Below are positions 1-8,729 of a DNA stretch of 64,000 nt, in pieces (the first letter of the stretch is position 1; every line of letters begins with the position of its first letter). This stretch comes from Sphingobacterium nematocida (lineage in GTDB: Bacteria; Bacteroidota; Bacteroidia; Sphingobacteriales; Sphingobacteriaceae), in NCBI RefSeq assembly GCF_900168125.1, contig NZ_FUZF01000011.1, positions 95,985-159,984 on the forward strand. Direction: 5' to 3'. The translations under genes were made by a program, and so were the position numbers. Under the pieces are notes generated by a model. The model saw only the letters and a list, made by a program, of their open reading frames with translations. It had not been told where the DNA came from and searched no databases.

Positions 1-740
1 GCGACAAATACACCTTCAGGGAGAAGAGATTCGATATATTCATGCTTACCAAACCTATGGCTTATATGGGTAAGATATGCCCTTTGGGGCTTTACATCCG
101 CTATAAAGGATAATGCCTCATCTAAGGTAAAATGCGAAATATGAGGTGCTTCTTGCAAGGCGTTAACCACTAGTACGTCCAATCCCTCAAGCAACTTTCT
201 AGTTTCCTTTGAGACGGTCTTTGCGTCCGTTATATAAGCAAATGCCCCTATTCTATACCCCATCACCGGCATTTTATAATGCAATACCTCAAAAGGTATT
301 ACCTCATGATCAAATAGACTAAATGGCATTTCGGCTTTGATTTCTTCGAGATCCAACTGAGGGACGCCAGGATACTTTACTGCCGAGAAGGCATAGTAAA
401 ACTCCCTCTGCAGTGCCTCTAGAGTCGCCGCATCAGCGTATATTGAAATAGATTGCTGTTGATGATAATTGAAAGCACGCACATCATCCAGGCCAGCGAT
501 ATGATCTTTGTGCGAATGGGTCATTAATATAGCGTCTAGATGATCGACCCGTTCACGCAACATCTGGTATCTGAAATCCGGCCCGGTGTCAATAGTAACG
601 TTATAGCCATTGTCCATCTCTAAAAGAACAGAAGTACGCAAACGCTTGTCCCGCGAATCTGTTGATTGACAGACCGGACAGCTGCATGCGATTACGGGTA
701 CCCCCTGTGATGTTCCTGTTCCTAAAAAACGAACTTTCAA
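1..740 (-). CDS. MBL-fold metallohydrolase (PhnP-like), 3' end cut by window
   Basis: This is a metallo-beta-lactamase fold hydrolase of the PhnP-like family found widely in Bacteroidota. Translation from a TTG at 740 gives the N-terminal GTGTSQG motif (residues 7-13), a C-x-C-x2-C cluster (C19, C21, C24) expected to hold structural zinc, an IDTGPD turn, and the metal-binding H75-x-H77-x-D79-H80 motif. An in-frame TAG lies two codons before the TTG, and no ATG fits, so TTG is the best start. About 246 codons are visible; the family is about 250-255 residues, so only a few C-terminal residues are missing. It follows the 88-residue gene with 3 bases between, and is probably the last gene of that transcript. 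The physiological substrate is unknown. Confidence 0.85.
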   Translation of the reverse strand, partial: MKVRFLGTGTSQGVPVIACSCPVCQSTDSRDKRLRTSVLLEMDNGYNVTIDTGPDFRYQMLRERVDHLDAILMTHSHKDHIAGLDDVRAFNYHQQQSISIYADAATLEALQREFYYAFSAVKYPGVPQLDLEEIKAEMPFSLFDHEVIPFEVLHYKMPVMGYRIGAFAYITDAKTVSKETRKLLEGLDVLVVNALQEAPHISHFTLDEALSFIADVKPQRAYLTHISHRFGKHEYIESLLPEGVFV

Positions 741-743
741 TTT

Positions 744-1010
744 CTAATCGTTTGGTTTTAATAATGATTTATAAAATCCCCACTGCTTTTCATCCAATTG
801 CTCCCGCTCAAATTCAAACTCCTTGATAAGCTGTACCAAAGAGTTTATCTTAATCTCCAGATTGGAGAACTTATTCACTACGATAACTTTAGAATTCTGG
901 ATCACACATGCTCCTGTCTTAAAATTACCTTTTTCATACCTCACCTTATAGCCTATATCAGCCAATAGATTCTCTATCTTATCTAGATTATATTGTGTAA
1001 TCGATACCAC
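744..1010 (-). CDS. Conserved hypothetical protein, 88 aa
   Basis: This small soluble protein has no signal peptide or membrane segment. It is lysine- and glutamate-rich, with a predicted alpha/beta pattern (start MVSITQYNLDKI, end LLKPND). I recognise the style of a conserved Bacteroidota hypothetical protein but no function. It lies 51 bases after the glycosyltransferase gene and immediately before the MBL-fold hydrolase, all on the minus strand, which suggests co-transcription. Confidence 0.6.
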   Translation of the reverse strand: MVSITQYNLDKIENLLADIGYKVRYEKGNFKTGACVIQNSKVIVVNKFSNLEIKINSLVQLIKEFEFEREQLDEKQWGFYKSLLKPND

Positions 1011-1061
1011 TATTCAATTCTAAATTTCTAATATAACAAAATTCTATTCAAACATCAGGGA

Positions 1062-2069
1062 CTAATGTGATGTATCTTTCTTTAACAGTACACGGTCTAT
1101 GTAGTTGCGCATAAAACCAAAACCGTATGCAAACAACTGTGTAAAAGCAGTGACTACAGCAAGAACCCCCACTCGGAGGCTGTTCGTAGCAAATATAGCA
1201 TGCAATAAAAGCAATGTCGTAAAGGAGAATAAAAACACATCTCCAAGCCACACCAAATAGTGCAATAGAATCACATCGCTAAATAACAACAGGTCCATGA
1301 TATTCAAAACCAATAAACCTAATACACACACGGTAAATATTGCAGGCAACGCATGTACCGGCTTCAGCTCTCCAGGATAGAGTAATGAAATATCAATCCG
1401 TCCTTTTCCAAAGTTATAAATCTGTTTAAAAAATTGGTTTAAACTGGTACGCCTCTTATGGTATACAAATGCATCTGGGATTAATCCCACCTGAAAGCCC
1501 TGGTTAATCATCCGGATACTGAATTCAATATCTTCAGACCTTCTTGATAGCTTATATCCTCCCGTCTGCTCCCACACCATTCTAGAAATCCCCATATTGA
1601 AGCTACGTGGATGAAATTGTCCAATATGATTCTTATTACCCCGTATTCCCCCTGTCGTAAAAGGACTCGTCATGGAGTAGCTAATAGCTTTCTGTATCGG
1701 CGTAAAAGACTCGTGTGCTGCGTCAGGTCCCCCAAAAGCATCCCATCCATTGCTTTCGATAGCTCCCTTTACTATTTCTAAATAATTCTCCGGCACCAAA
1801 ACATCGGAGTCAAAGACTATAAAATAATCGCCTTTCGCACGTGCAAAGCCGTAGTTGCGAGCAAAGCCCTGCCCCTCATTACGTTTCGAGAAATAATGAA
1901 CATCCAGACTACCCTTAAATCCCTCTACGATAACCTCTGCCGGTGCAGAAGATCCATCTTCAACAATGATAACCTCGAAATCTTTAAAAGACTGCTTTTG
2001 CAACGACTGCAAAAGCTCCTTTATTTCTTCAGGTCTATTATACAAAGGGATAACGATGGAAAACAACAT
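1062..2069 (-). CDS. Family 2 glycosyltransferase with C-terminal membrane segments
   Basis: This 335-residue protein is a GT-A fold family 2 glycosyltransferase. The N-terminus has the beta-strand SIVIPLYN, the nucleotide-binding VEDGSS near residue 36, and the metal-binding F-D-S-D (DxD) near residues 86-89. A conserved S-E-D near residue 177 is the usual catalytic-base region. Three or more hydrophobic segments lie after residue 240, so the enzyme is probably anchored at the inner membrane with its catalytic domain in the cytoplasm. It starts 2 bases after the stop of the upstream glycosyltransferase, so the two are almost certainly co-translated. The sugar donor and acceptor cannot be read from the sequence. 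Confidence 0.88.
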   Translation of the reverse strand: MLFSIVIPLYNRPEEIKELLQSLQKQSFKDFEVIIVEDGSSAPAEVIVEGFKGSLDVHYFSKRNEGQGFARNYGFARAKGDYFIVFDSDVLVPENYLEIVKGAIESNGWDAFGGPDAAHESFTPIQKAISYSMTSPFTTGGIRGNKNHIGQFHPRSFNMGISRMVWEQTGGYKLSRRSEDIEFSIRMINQGFQVGLIPDAFVYHKRRTSLNQFFKQIYNFGKGRIDISLLYPGELKPVHALPAIFTVCVLGLLVLNIMDLLLFSDVILLHYLVWLGDVFLFSFTTLLLLHAIFATNSLRVGVLAVVTAFTQLFAYGFGFMRNYIDRVLLKKDTSH

Positions 2070-2071
2070 AG

Positions 2072-3022
2072 CTATACGACCTGTTCAATATGATATTTAT
2101 TTCGCTCCGAACTATTTCTCGATAGAAGTTCTGCGATAAACCCTGTGAGAAACAATTGCGACCCAATCATAATAGCCAACAAGGATAGGTAGAACAGGGG
2201 TTGATCAGTGACATTGCGATACACTGTACCATTTGCAATACTCATCAACTTATCCGCAATCAAATATACCGTGATAAAAAAACCAATCAAAAAGCTGATT
2301 ACACCAATAGGTCCAAAGAAATGCATTGGTCGCTTACCAAACTTGCCCACGAAGAAAATTGACATCAGATCCAAAAATCCCTTTACAAATCTTCCCGCAC
2401 CAAACTTGGTCGTACCATATTTCCTAGGATAATGCTGTACTACCTGCTCCTGAATATTCGAAAAACCAGCCCACTTAGCGATGACAGGTATATATCTATG
2501 CATCTCACCATAGACTTCTATACTCTTAACAACGTCCTTCTTGTATGCCTTAAGACCACAATTGAAATCATGGAGATTGTTGATACCCGACATACCTCTT
2601 GTCACGGCATTAAACAATTTGGTTGGTATCGTTTTTGTAATAGGGTCATAGCGTTTTTGCTTCCAGCCTGATACAAGATCAGCCCCTTGATTCATGATAC
2701 GATCATACAATTCAGGGATCTCGTCTGGGCTATCCTGTAGATCGGCATCCATCGTAATCACAACATCACCTTGAGCGGCTGCAAATCCAACATTTAACGC
2801 GGCAGACTTACCATAATTCCGTCTAAATTTAATCCCCGAAACCTGTTCATGCTGTCTTTTTAAATCCAATACAACAGACCAAGAGGCATCTTTACTACCA
2901 TCATCTACCAAAATAATCTCGTAACTGAAATTATTCGCTACCATCACCCGACGAATCCATTCGGTTAACTCGGGCAATGATTCTGCTTCATTGTACAATG
3001 GGACTACAACTGAAATATCCAT
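2072..3022 (-). CDS. Family 2 glycosyltransferase, polyprenyl-phosphate sugar synthase-like (GtrB/DPM1 type)
   Basis: This 316-residue protein has the layout of GtrB/ArnC/DPM1-type transferases, which load a sugar onto polyprenyl phosphate. It has a GT-A domain with VPLYNE, VDDGSKD (about 39-45) and MDADLQD (about 91-97). Two C-terminal transmembrane helices follow at about 237-258 and 275-297. Such enzymes make lipid-linked sugars used by periplasmic glycosyltransferases. The gene sits between a DUF4199 membrane protein (19 bases upstream) and a second glycosyltransferase (2 bases downstream). This context fits envelope glycan or lipid modification, but the substrate is an inference only. 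Confidence 0.88.
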   Translation of the reverse strand: MDISVVVPLYNEAESLPELTEWIRRVMVANNFSYEIILVDDGSKDASWSVVLDLKRQHEQVSGIKFRRNYGKSAALNVGFAAAQGDVVITMDADLQDSPDEIPELYDRIMNQGADLVSGWKQKRYDPITKTIPTKLFNAVTRGMSGINNLHDFNCGLKAYKKDVVKSIEVYGEMHRYIPVIAKWAGFSNIQEQVVQHYPRKYGTTKFGAGRFVKGFLDLMSIFFVGKFGKRPMHFFGPIGVISFLIGFFITVYLIADKLMSIANGTVYRNVTDQPLFYLSLLAIMIGSQLFLTGFIAELLSRNSSERNKYHIEQVV

Positions 3023-3041
3023 ATACTATATATAATATCAA

Positions 3042-3611
3042 TTACTTTTTGACAATCTTTGAACGAAACAAGAAGGCTAATACCATCGCGAAAACGAAAT
3101 TGACCAATAAACTAATAAAGATCGGAGGTACTGTATTTCGAAATGACAATTCGGAAAATGCAAATGCACGATCCTGCTCAATAATCTCCATCTGTTGATC
3201 GATTTCGTCCTCTGTCGCGCCCCGGCTTTCCATATCAACAATCTTTAAGTTCATAAGATTTTGGTAGCTCTCTTCCAAAACAGTCTTATCCAATATTAAT
3301 TTTTGATAAACCGTAAGACCTATAGCACTTACGACAATACTGGCCGCAAGAAAGATATAAATAGTCTTCAATGCTCTACTGAAGGTCCAATCTATCCCAT
3401 TTCTCCTTTTCAAGAGGTAGACCAATACGACTGGTATCAAAACAGATCCAATTAGTTTTAAAGCAGTGCTCACGATGTAAAGCGTACCATAACTGTCAAC
3501 CGTACGACTGTGATAAATACCTATGATAGAAAATAGGATCGTCAATACTCCCGCAATAGTTCCATAAATCAAAGCATCCTTCTTCTCTGCTTTTGTCAAT
3601 TCATTTGTCAT
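3042..3611 (-). CDS. DUF4199 family membrane protein
   Basis: This 189-residue protein has four hydrophobic helices (about 12-32, 42-66, 76-100 and 162-185). A charged loop between the third and fourth helices carries Q-Q-M-E-I-I-E-Q. The layout matches the DUF4199 family, which is common in Bacteroidota and often lies next to glycosyltransferases of the GtrB type. The function is unknown; the placement 19 bases before the polyprenyl-phosphate transferase suggests a partner role in envelope glycan transfer. It follows the 222-residue gene after 9 bases. Confidence 0.8.
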   Translation of the reverse strand: MTNELTKAEKKDALIYGTIAGVLTILFSIIGIYHSRTVDSYGTLYIVSTALKLIGSVLIPVVLVYLLKRRNGIDWTFSRALKTIYIFLAASIVVSAIGLTVYQKLILDKTVLEESYQNLMNLKIVDMESRGATEDEIDQQMEIIEQDRAFAFSELSFRNTVPPIFISLLVNFVFAMVLAFLFRSKIVKK

Positions 3612-3620
3612 ACCTTGTCG

Positions 3621-4289
3621 CTACTTACTAAAATGGATAATAACCTGGTATATAGCAGTCTCATAAGCTTTGTTTGAAGTGTTCTCTTCAAACGTACGTA
3701 ACTGGGTATCGGATGGATTCTGCTCGAAAAAGAAAGACATCAATGGATAGAACAACTCAAACAATTCATCTTGTCCAGTTAGTGTTTTTGATACTTTTGC
3801 AATTTCTGAATAATCACTTTCTACCAAAATCTGATTTGCGATCACCTTCTCATAAATGCTATATTCATCCTGAAACTCATCCTCCTCAACCAATAAGAAC
3901 TCTTTCAAATAATCTTCAAGCGAAGGTTTGATTTCGTCATCAGCACATTCTCTTAAATACAAAAATACATTGAGCAATTCAGTTCCACGGTCCAATGTTT
4001 CCTCTTCAATACGCTCCCATTCTTCAGAATCCAAGTAGTCTTCTTCCAGTTTCTGTACATCCTCAGCAAAGAAGTTTATCATAAGTAAGTCAAAACTGAT
4101 CTCACGCAACTCCTCAAAGCCTTGATAATCATCAAAAACGTCATCCATACGCTGTACCTTATCCATGAAGGGCAGCTCCAAATCAAAAACACCTGACAAT
4201 GTGGTTAAGAACTCCTGGCTATCTATATTCTCAATACCTGCATACGTAGTTGCCGCAGCAGTTATCGCATTTTTTACTTTAACATCCAT
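3621..4289 (-). CDS. Conserved hypothetical acidic protein, 222 aa
   Basis: I do not recognise a family with a known function. The protein is soluble, strongly acidic (many D/E clusters such as EEDEFQDEY), helical in pattern, and has no signal peptide. It lies 7 bases downstream of the dihydroorotase-like gene and 9 bases upstream of the DUF4199 gene on the same strand, so it belongs to the same transcript. Confidence 0.65.
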   Translation of the reverse strand: MDVKVKNAITAAATTYAGIENIDSQEFLTTLSGVFDLELPFMDKVQRMDDVFDDYQGFEELREISFDLLMINFFAEDVQKLEEDYLDSEEWERIEEETLDRGTELLNVFLYLRECADDEIKPSLEDYLKEFLLVEEDEFQDEYSIYEKVIANQILVESDYSEIAKVSKTLTGQDELFELFYPLMSFFFEQNPSDTQLRTFEENTSNKAYETAIYQVIIHFSK

Positions 4290-4296
4290 ATCACTA

Positions 4297-5562
4297 TTAA
4301 TTAATAATCAATTTATTATTATTTATAACAAGATTTACTTTTCCTTTCAATACCTGCCCCAATAATGGGTTGTTAGTTCCTTTAGATTTATTAGATTCTG
4401 CATCGAAATTCCAAGTTGCTTCCATGTCAAAAACAACCAGATTTGCCAGCTCCCCTATCTCAAACTTCGGAATATCCAAACCCAATACTTTTCTTGGACC
4501 TATAGCCATTTTTTCAACGATATCGGTTGCCGTGATTCCAGATCTAACAGCTAAAGGTAACGCCGTCTGAAATCCAGTGATTCCATTCTTGGCTATATGA
4601 AACTCAACATTTTTGTATTCGATCTCTTGTGGCGTATGCTGTGAGACTATCGCATCAATCACGCCATCTTTAACCCCTTTTAATAAAGCCTTTACGTCCT
4701 TTGCCGTACGCAACGGCGGGCTCACTTTATAATTAGAATCAAAACTTACAATATTTTCATCGGTAAAGACCAGTTGATGGGCCGCTACGTCGCAAGTCAC
4801 CTTAATGCCCTTACTTTTTGCCTTTTTGATCAAGTCTACAGATTCCGCCGTCGAAATTGTTGTAAAGTGAATCGGAGCATCATTATACTCGGCAAGAAAA
4901 AGGTCTCTAGATACCATTAATGATTCAGCCAAATTAGGAATGCCCTTCATCCCTAAATAGGTACTCATTACCCCCTCATTCATCTGACTGTCCCCGACCA
5001 TAGACTCATCCTGTGCAAAAGATATAATTAACCCATCAAATCCTTTGGCATACAACAGCGCTCTTCCCATCAATCCCGCCTGCTGCAGACTGCGATTACC
5101 ATCGGAAAAAGCAACCGCACCATTCAACTTCATATCATACAGTTCGGCCATTTCATGACCTTCCCTCTTTTTAGAGATCGCCCCTACAGGATATACATCT
5201 ACCAAATTACCCTTAGCTACGTTTACCAACAGCGACACTTCCGCTCTACTCTGTATAGAAGGATTTGTATTGGGATGAACTGCAATCGCGGTAAAGCCTC
5301 CAGCTGCCGCTGCGGCAGTTCCCGTCTTCATATCTTCTTTGGTTTCGTACCCAGGTTCTCCAATATTGGCATTCAAATCAAAAAAACCAGGACTTACGAT
5401 ACATCCTTGGGCAGAAATCACGTTCACATCGGAATCTGTAGCTTTTAGCTTCTTACCTAGATCAGCAATTTTACCATCTTTAATCAGGATATCGATTTCC
5501 TGACCATTCAATGGATGATTGGGTAGTATTAACCTAGCTGAAGAAATTAAGACTGTATTCAT
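4297..5562 (-). CDS. Dihydroorotase-like protein that lacks the metal-binding histidines
   Basis: This is a 421-residue amidohydrolase-superfamily protein that would be labelled dihydroorotase. Active dihydroorotases carry D-x-H-x-H after the first beta-strand; here residues 62-66 read D-L-N-A-N, so both metal-binding histidines are asparagine. Other family landmarks remain, such as GEPGYETKEDM and the TAAAAAGGFT helix. Similar non-catalytic copies (PyrC') in some bacteria act as structural partners of aspartate transcarbamoylase, and Bacteroidota commonly encode this form. I chose the start MNTVLISS at 5562; an upstream in-frame start at 5619 adds 19 residues without family similarity. A -7-like box (TACATTTG, minus strand, 5706-5713) lies about 145 bases upstream. 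Confidence 0.82.
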   Translation of the reverse strand: MNTVLISSARLILPNHPLNGQEIDILIKDGKIADLGKKLKATDSDVNVISAQGCIVSPGFFDLNANIGEPGYETKEDMKTGTAAAAAGGFTAIAVHPNTNPSIQSRAEVSLLVNVAKGNLVDVYPVGAISKKREGHEMAELYDMKLNGAVAFSDGNRSLQQAGLMGRALLYAKGFDGLIISFAQDESMVGDSQMNEGVMSTYLGMKGIPNLAESLMVSRDLFLAEYNDAPIHFTTISTAESVDLIKKAKSKGIKVTCDVAAHQLVFTDENIVSFDSNYKVSPPLRTAKDVKALLKGVKDGVIDAIVSQHTPQEIEYKNVEFHIAKNGITGFQTALPLAVRSGITATDIVEKMAIGPRKVLGLDIPKFEIGELANLVVFDMEATWNFDAESNKSKGTNNPLLGQVLKGKVNLVINNNKLIIN

Positions 5563-5744
5563 GGATATTTTGCTAATATTTAATTTGTTGTAGAAATTCG
5601 AGAGAGAGTGAAACGACAAAAATTAAGCAAAAGAGCATGGAGATAAATCTTGCCCTACATAAAATCATAAAGTAGCATGATACTATAAGTCGCTTCATTA
5701 AAGGACAAATGTACAAAATCCCCTATAAACATAACAGTGTTTTT

Positions 5745-6308
5745 TTACTCCCCCCATCGGTAAGAGTCGATTTTCAAATCGGCAAGGGAGAATATCCGAT
5801 CTACCACGGTAGCGGCCAGATCTTCCATCGTCTGAGGCAGACTATAAAATGACGGACTTGCAGGACAGATAATACCTCCAGCCAGTGTGACGCTAGACAT
5901 GTTGTTAATATGTATCAGATTTAGCGGAGTCTCTCTAGTAACCAGAATAAGCTTCCTTCGTTCTTTGAGAATAACGTCAGCAGCCCTCGTTGTCAGATCG
6001 GATGATGTGCCATTGGCTATACGAGCTAGTGTACCCATCGAACACGGGCATACAATCATTGTATCATAATTGGCCGATCCCGAAGCAAAAGGAGCCATAA
6101 AATCATTTTTCGAATAAAAAGTAAAATCCTTATATTCATTATATCGCTCATTCTTCAATTCAAAACGCCATACATCTTTTGCATTATCCGACATCACTAC
6201 ACCTACCTGAGCCACCTGATCTCCCAACAGCTGCAATTTATCCAATAGTACTTTTGCATATAAAGATCCCGAAGCACCGGTTACAGCTACAACTATTTTA
6301 CGTTCCAT
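5745..6308 (-). CDS. ubiX: UbiX-type flavin prenyltransferase
   Basis: UbiX transfers a dimethylallyl group to FMN to make prenylated FMN, the cofactor of UbiD-type decarboxylases. The 187-residue protein has the N-terminal VAVTGASGS flavin-binding loop, the P-C-S-M-G-T-L-A-R-I-A segment, and the R-E-T-P-L-N motif near residue 130, all standard for the family. The ATG at 6308 is preferred because a -7 box (TAGATTTG) ends 3 bases before it, giving a nearly leaderless message; a TTG two codons upstream overlaps the box. No ubiD lies in this window. Confidence 0.9.
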   Translation of the reverse strand: MERKIVVAVTGASGSLYAKVLLDKLQLLGDQVAQVGVVMSDNAKDVWRFELKNERYNEYKDFTFYSKNDFMAPFASGSANYDTMIVCPCSMGTLARIANGTSSDLTTRAADVILKERRKLILVTRETPLNLIHINNMSSVTLAGGIICPASPSFYSLPQTMEDLAATVVDRIFSLADLKIDSYRWGE

Positions 6309-6311
6309 ATG

Positions 6312-6319
6312 CAAATCTA
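6312..6319 (-). promoter_or_regulatory. -7 promoter element of ubiX
   Basis: The minus strand reads TAGATTTG, a perfect match to the Bacteroidota TAnnTTTG element, 3 bases before the ubiX ATG. No clear TTTG element is seen at the -33 distance. Confidence 0.45.
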
Positions 6320-6402
6320 GTTAAAATCTCCAGCAACTCCTTCGGCAGAACGTCACCAAAGTGGCATAAAAAACATAAAATCAATGCAGGAAAATGAATT
6401 AT

Positions 6403-6436
6403 AAAAAAAAGGGTCGAATAAGAAATATTCGACCCT
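6403..6436 (-). terminator. Intrinsic terminator
   Basis: A perfect 10-bp stem (GGGTCGAATA at 6411-6420 with TATTCGACCC at 6426-6435, loop AGAAA) is followed on the minus strand by eight U residues. The plus strand has no T-tract after the hairpin, so termination is of a minus-strand transcript. Confidence 0.8.
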
Positions 6437-6630
6437 ACATCTACCTATGAAAAACATGCCCTTGGGGAGGGCATTACAAATGTACTAAGAGAAAGTAGAT
6501 TTGCAGCGATCCGCACTTCTTATTGTAGCTAGTTTTCATTTATTTGTAGTTGTTCTACTACAAAGGTTTTCACAGTAGCCTTTTGAGAGCGATTAACTTA
6601 TGTTAATTTACTAGAAACTGCTACTTTTCG
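6413..6630 (-). ncRNA. Candidate structured small RNA, possibly 6S-like, with intrinsic terminator
   Basis: No protein-coding gene is credible between ubiX and the ankyrin gene, yet the minus strand here ends in a strong intrinsic terminator. Upstream of it, the segments at 6618-6627 and 6492-6505 pair as a closing stem: AAAGTAG and GCAG on one side, CTGC and CTACTTT on the other, about 110 nt apart. Two further hairpins are GTAGT/ACTAC at about 6547-6562 and ATGCCCT/AGGGCAT at about 6456-6474. A long closing stem, a large internal loop and a terminator are the layout of 6S RNA. The identity is an inference; the existence of a structured transcript is better supported than its name. Confidence 0.45.
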
Positions 6631-6723
6631 AATTAATTAACATTTGGAATATTACTAACATTTTGAAAGAATCCACTTTTTTTTTATTTATTTCGAAACT
6701 AGTAACAACGAACTTATCCCAAT

Positions 6724-7374
6724 ATGAACTCGACAATAATAGAAGAGTATATCGAAACCGGAAACCATCAAGATCTTGAATTATTATTAAGTCAAGATCC
6801 TTCACTCGTAAATCAAAAAACCAGTCATGATATTTCTCCCCTTCTTTTATCATGTTACTACCAGAAGCCTCAGATAACACAGGTTATTTTAAAATTCATC
6901 TCCACGATCACCATACATGAAGCCTGTGCCACTGGTCTAGCGCAGCACATACAAATGATGATCGAGCACAAAAAAGATGTCGTAAATGAATTATCCGATC
7001 ATGGATTTACACCATTAGGTATAGCTGCTCACTTTGGAAAAGAAGATATTGTACGTTTGCTTCTTCTACATCACGCCAACCCCAATATCAGCTCACAGAA
7101 TGGCTACAATACCTATCCATTGCATGCGGCTCTGGGGATAAACCACAGCGGTATCGCAAAACTACTTATCGAAGGTGGAGCCGAGGTTAATGTACTACAA
7201 TATGGAGGCATAGCTCCTATACATCAAGCTGCGGGACATGGCAATATAGACCTCATCATTGCATTATTAGAGCAAGGAGCTGATATAACAACACGTACCA
7301 ACTCCGGACAATCGGCTTCTGATCTTGCTGCCGACAAGGGATTTAATGAAATAGCTGCAATTTTGAAGTCCTAG
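6724..7374 (+). CDS. Ankyrin-repeat protein
   Basis: This 216-residue protein is made mostly of ankyrin repeats, helix-loop-helix units of about 33 residues. The clearest units begin near residues 95 (HGFTPLGIAAHFGKEDIVRLLL), 128 and 163, with the typical G-x-T/A-P-L-x-x-A-A and G-x-x-x-I/V-x-x-L-L positions. The N-terminal 60 residues are a more divergent repeat (NQKTSHDISPLLLSCYY). There is no signal peptide or membrane segment, so it is cytoplasmic and likely mediates protein binding. The partner is unknown. It converges with the DUF2851 gene, with only 2 bases between the stops. Confidence 0.85.
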   Translation: MNSTIIEEYIETGNHQDLELLLSQDPSLVNQKTSHDISPLLLSCYYQKPQITQVILKFISTITIHEACATGLAQHIQMMIEHKKDVVNELSDHGFTPLGIAAHFGKEDIVRLLLLHHANPNISSQNGYNTYPLHAALGINHSGIAKLLIEGGAEVNVLQYGGIAPIHQAAGHGNIDLIIALLEQGADITTRTNSGQSASDLAADKGFNEIAAILKS

Positions 7375-7376
7375 TT

Positions 7377-8660
7377 TTAATTTTTCAAAATCTCAACACC
7401 AACAGCGCAATCCAAACACTTCTTCCGATCGCAGTAGTTTCTTTTCAAGGTCAATAGGGCCTGCGAATCACTAGCGTTATGACATTTTACGCCGTACTGT
7501 TCATAGTATTTTACGATATGATTATTTTCAGCCGGAATTTCCGCTAGCCAACGCATCGCACGCGTCTTCAAGTCCTCCCTACCCATGAATTGTCCATAGG
7601 AAAACAATATGGGAATAAAACAATTTATGGCCAAATAATAGAGATACGCACCTGTCCAACCTGTACCATGTTGCTTTGTCGCTGTGGCAAAATGAAAATG
7701 AAACTGCCAATACGCGTCAGGTCTAACCTTTTTGATTGTAGCAAACAGTTCATCTAAGCTATCGACATTGCAAAGCATATCAAACCAATAGACAGTAGTT
7801 GATATCAAGCCGGACAACTGCGCTAATCTAAACGTTGGAAAATTATACGGACGCATACGCATAAACTTCCAACTCGCGGCCGACATTCCCTCCAGATTGT
7901 GGAGTTTTTTAAGATATTGATACTCCCCTTTCAATTGAACAAAATAATCGTCTTTACAATCGGCATCTAAGAACCCCGCAGTACCAAACAATAATGCTGT
8001 TATCTTTTCGGAGTATCCATTATACCGATAAAGCAATTGAGGTGGTACGCGCGACATCAGCTCTTCAAAAGCCGGAGCATTCACATTTGTTCCAAAGGCC
8101 CGTCCTAGATTAATTAAAAATACAGCTTCCCAATCCTGCTTAGTCCGTATTAACCAATCTTCACATCGAGCGTACCTATCCTGTAGGCGCTCTATAGCTA
8201 GACGTTCCAACCATCCAGGAGCCATACCTTTCCAAATTTCTTTTATACGCCCCTCGCAGGCAATGCCTTTCTGTTGCTTCATTAAGGAGGCATAACGATC
8301 TAACATTTCCGGATCGATATAATCTTTCAAAATAAGCGTAGGGATTTCGGTTCTATCCTGTCTCTGACTTACTTTTCGGCCTTCCGTCCAGACCACATGC
8401 AATACTGTAGCATTATATAAGGGATCGCTATCATGCCCATGCCGGGACCAATCATCTTCTCGAAGATGTATTTCTATATGACCTGACCAAAGAGTCTTAC
8501 CAACCTGAATACTAGCCTGTTCAAAATCAGGCCCCGCATTATGATTAGGAAGACCTGTATGTATAATCTTAAGAATTTCTCCTTCCCTCGTCTTTAGGTT
8601 TCTTTGGTCATACAGTCTATAACGCCAGATAAAATGCAACAATTCTTCGAGATAAACCAT
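7377..8660 (-). CDS. DUF2851 family protein
   Basis: This 427-residue cytoplasmic protein matches the DUF2851 family of Bacteroidota in length and in its opening (LHFIWRYRLYDQRNLKT, then GLPNHNAGPDF near 35-45 and the SGHIEIH strand near 58). It ends with a cysteine cluster (C-D-R-K-K-C-L-D-C) that could bind a metal or iron-sulfur cluster. The early GPDF and EIHxxxxDW features recall nuclease-like folds, but no activity is established to my knowledge. The gene stands alone between the ankyrin gene and ribD. Confidence 0.78.
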   Translation of the reverse strand: MVYLEELLHFIWRYRLYDQRNLKTREGEILKIIHTGLPNHNAGPDFEQASIQVGKTLWSGHIEIHLREDDWSRHGHDSDPLYNATVLHVVWTEGRKVSQRQDRTEIPTLILKDYIDPEMLDRYASLMKQQKGIACEGRIKEIWKGMAPGWLERLAIERLQDRYARCEDWLIRTKQDWEAVFLINLGRAFGTNVNAPAFEELMSRVPPQLLYRYNGYSEKITALLFGTAGFLDADCKDDYFVQLKGEYQYLKKLHNLEGMSAASWKFMRMRPYNFPTFRLAQLSGLISTTVYWFDMLCNVDSLDELFATIKKVRPDAYWQFHFHFATATKQHGTGWTGAYLYYLAINCFIPILFSYGQFMGREDLKTRAMRWLAEIPAENNHIVKYYEQYGVKCHNASDSQALLTLKRNYCDRKKCLDCAVGVEILKN

Positions 8661-8729
8661 CTTTAAAAATAAAAAACAATACCCTGAAAAACAAATAATT
8701 ACAAGAAACAGAAAGAAAATCCAGAAAAC

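Noticed and set aside
6611..6880. Minus-strand open frame opposite the ankyrin gene
   Set aside because: Most of it is antisense to the ankyrin gene, and composition is poor; the region is better explained by the ankyrin gene and the candidate RNA.
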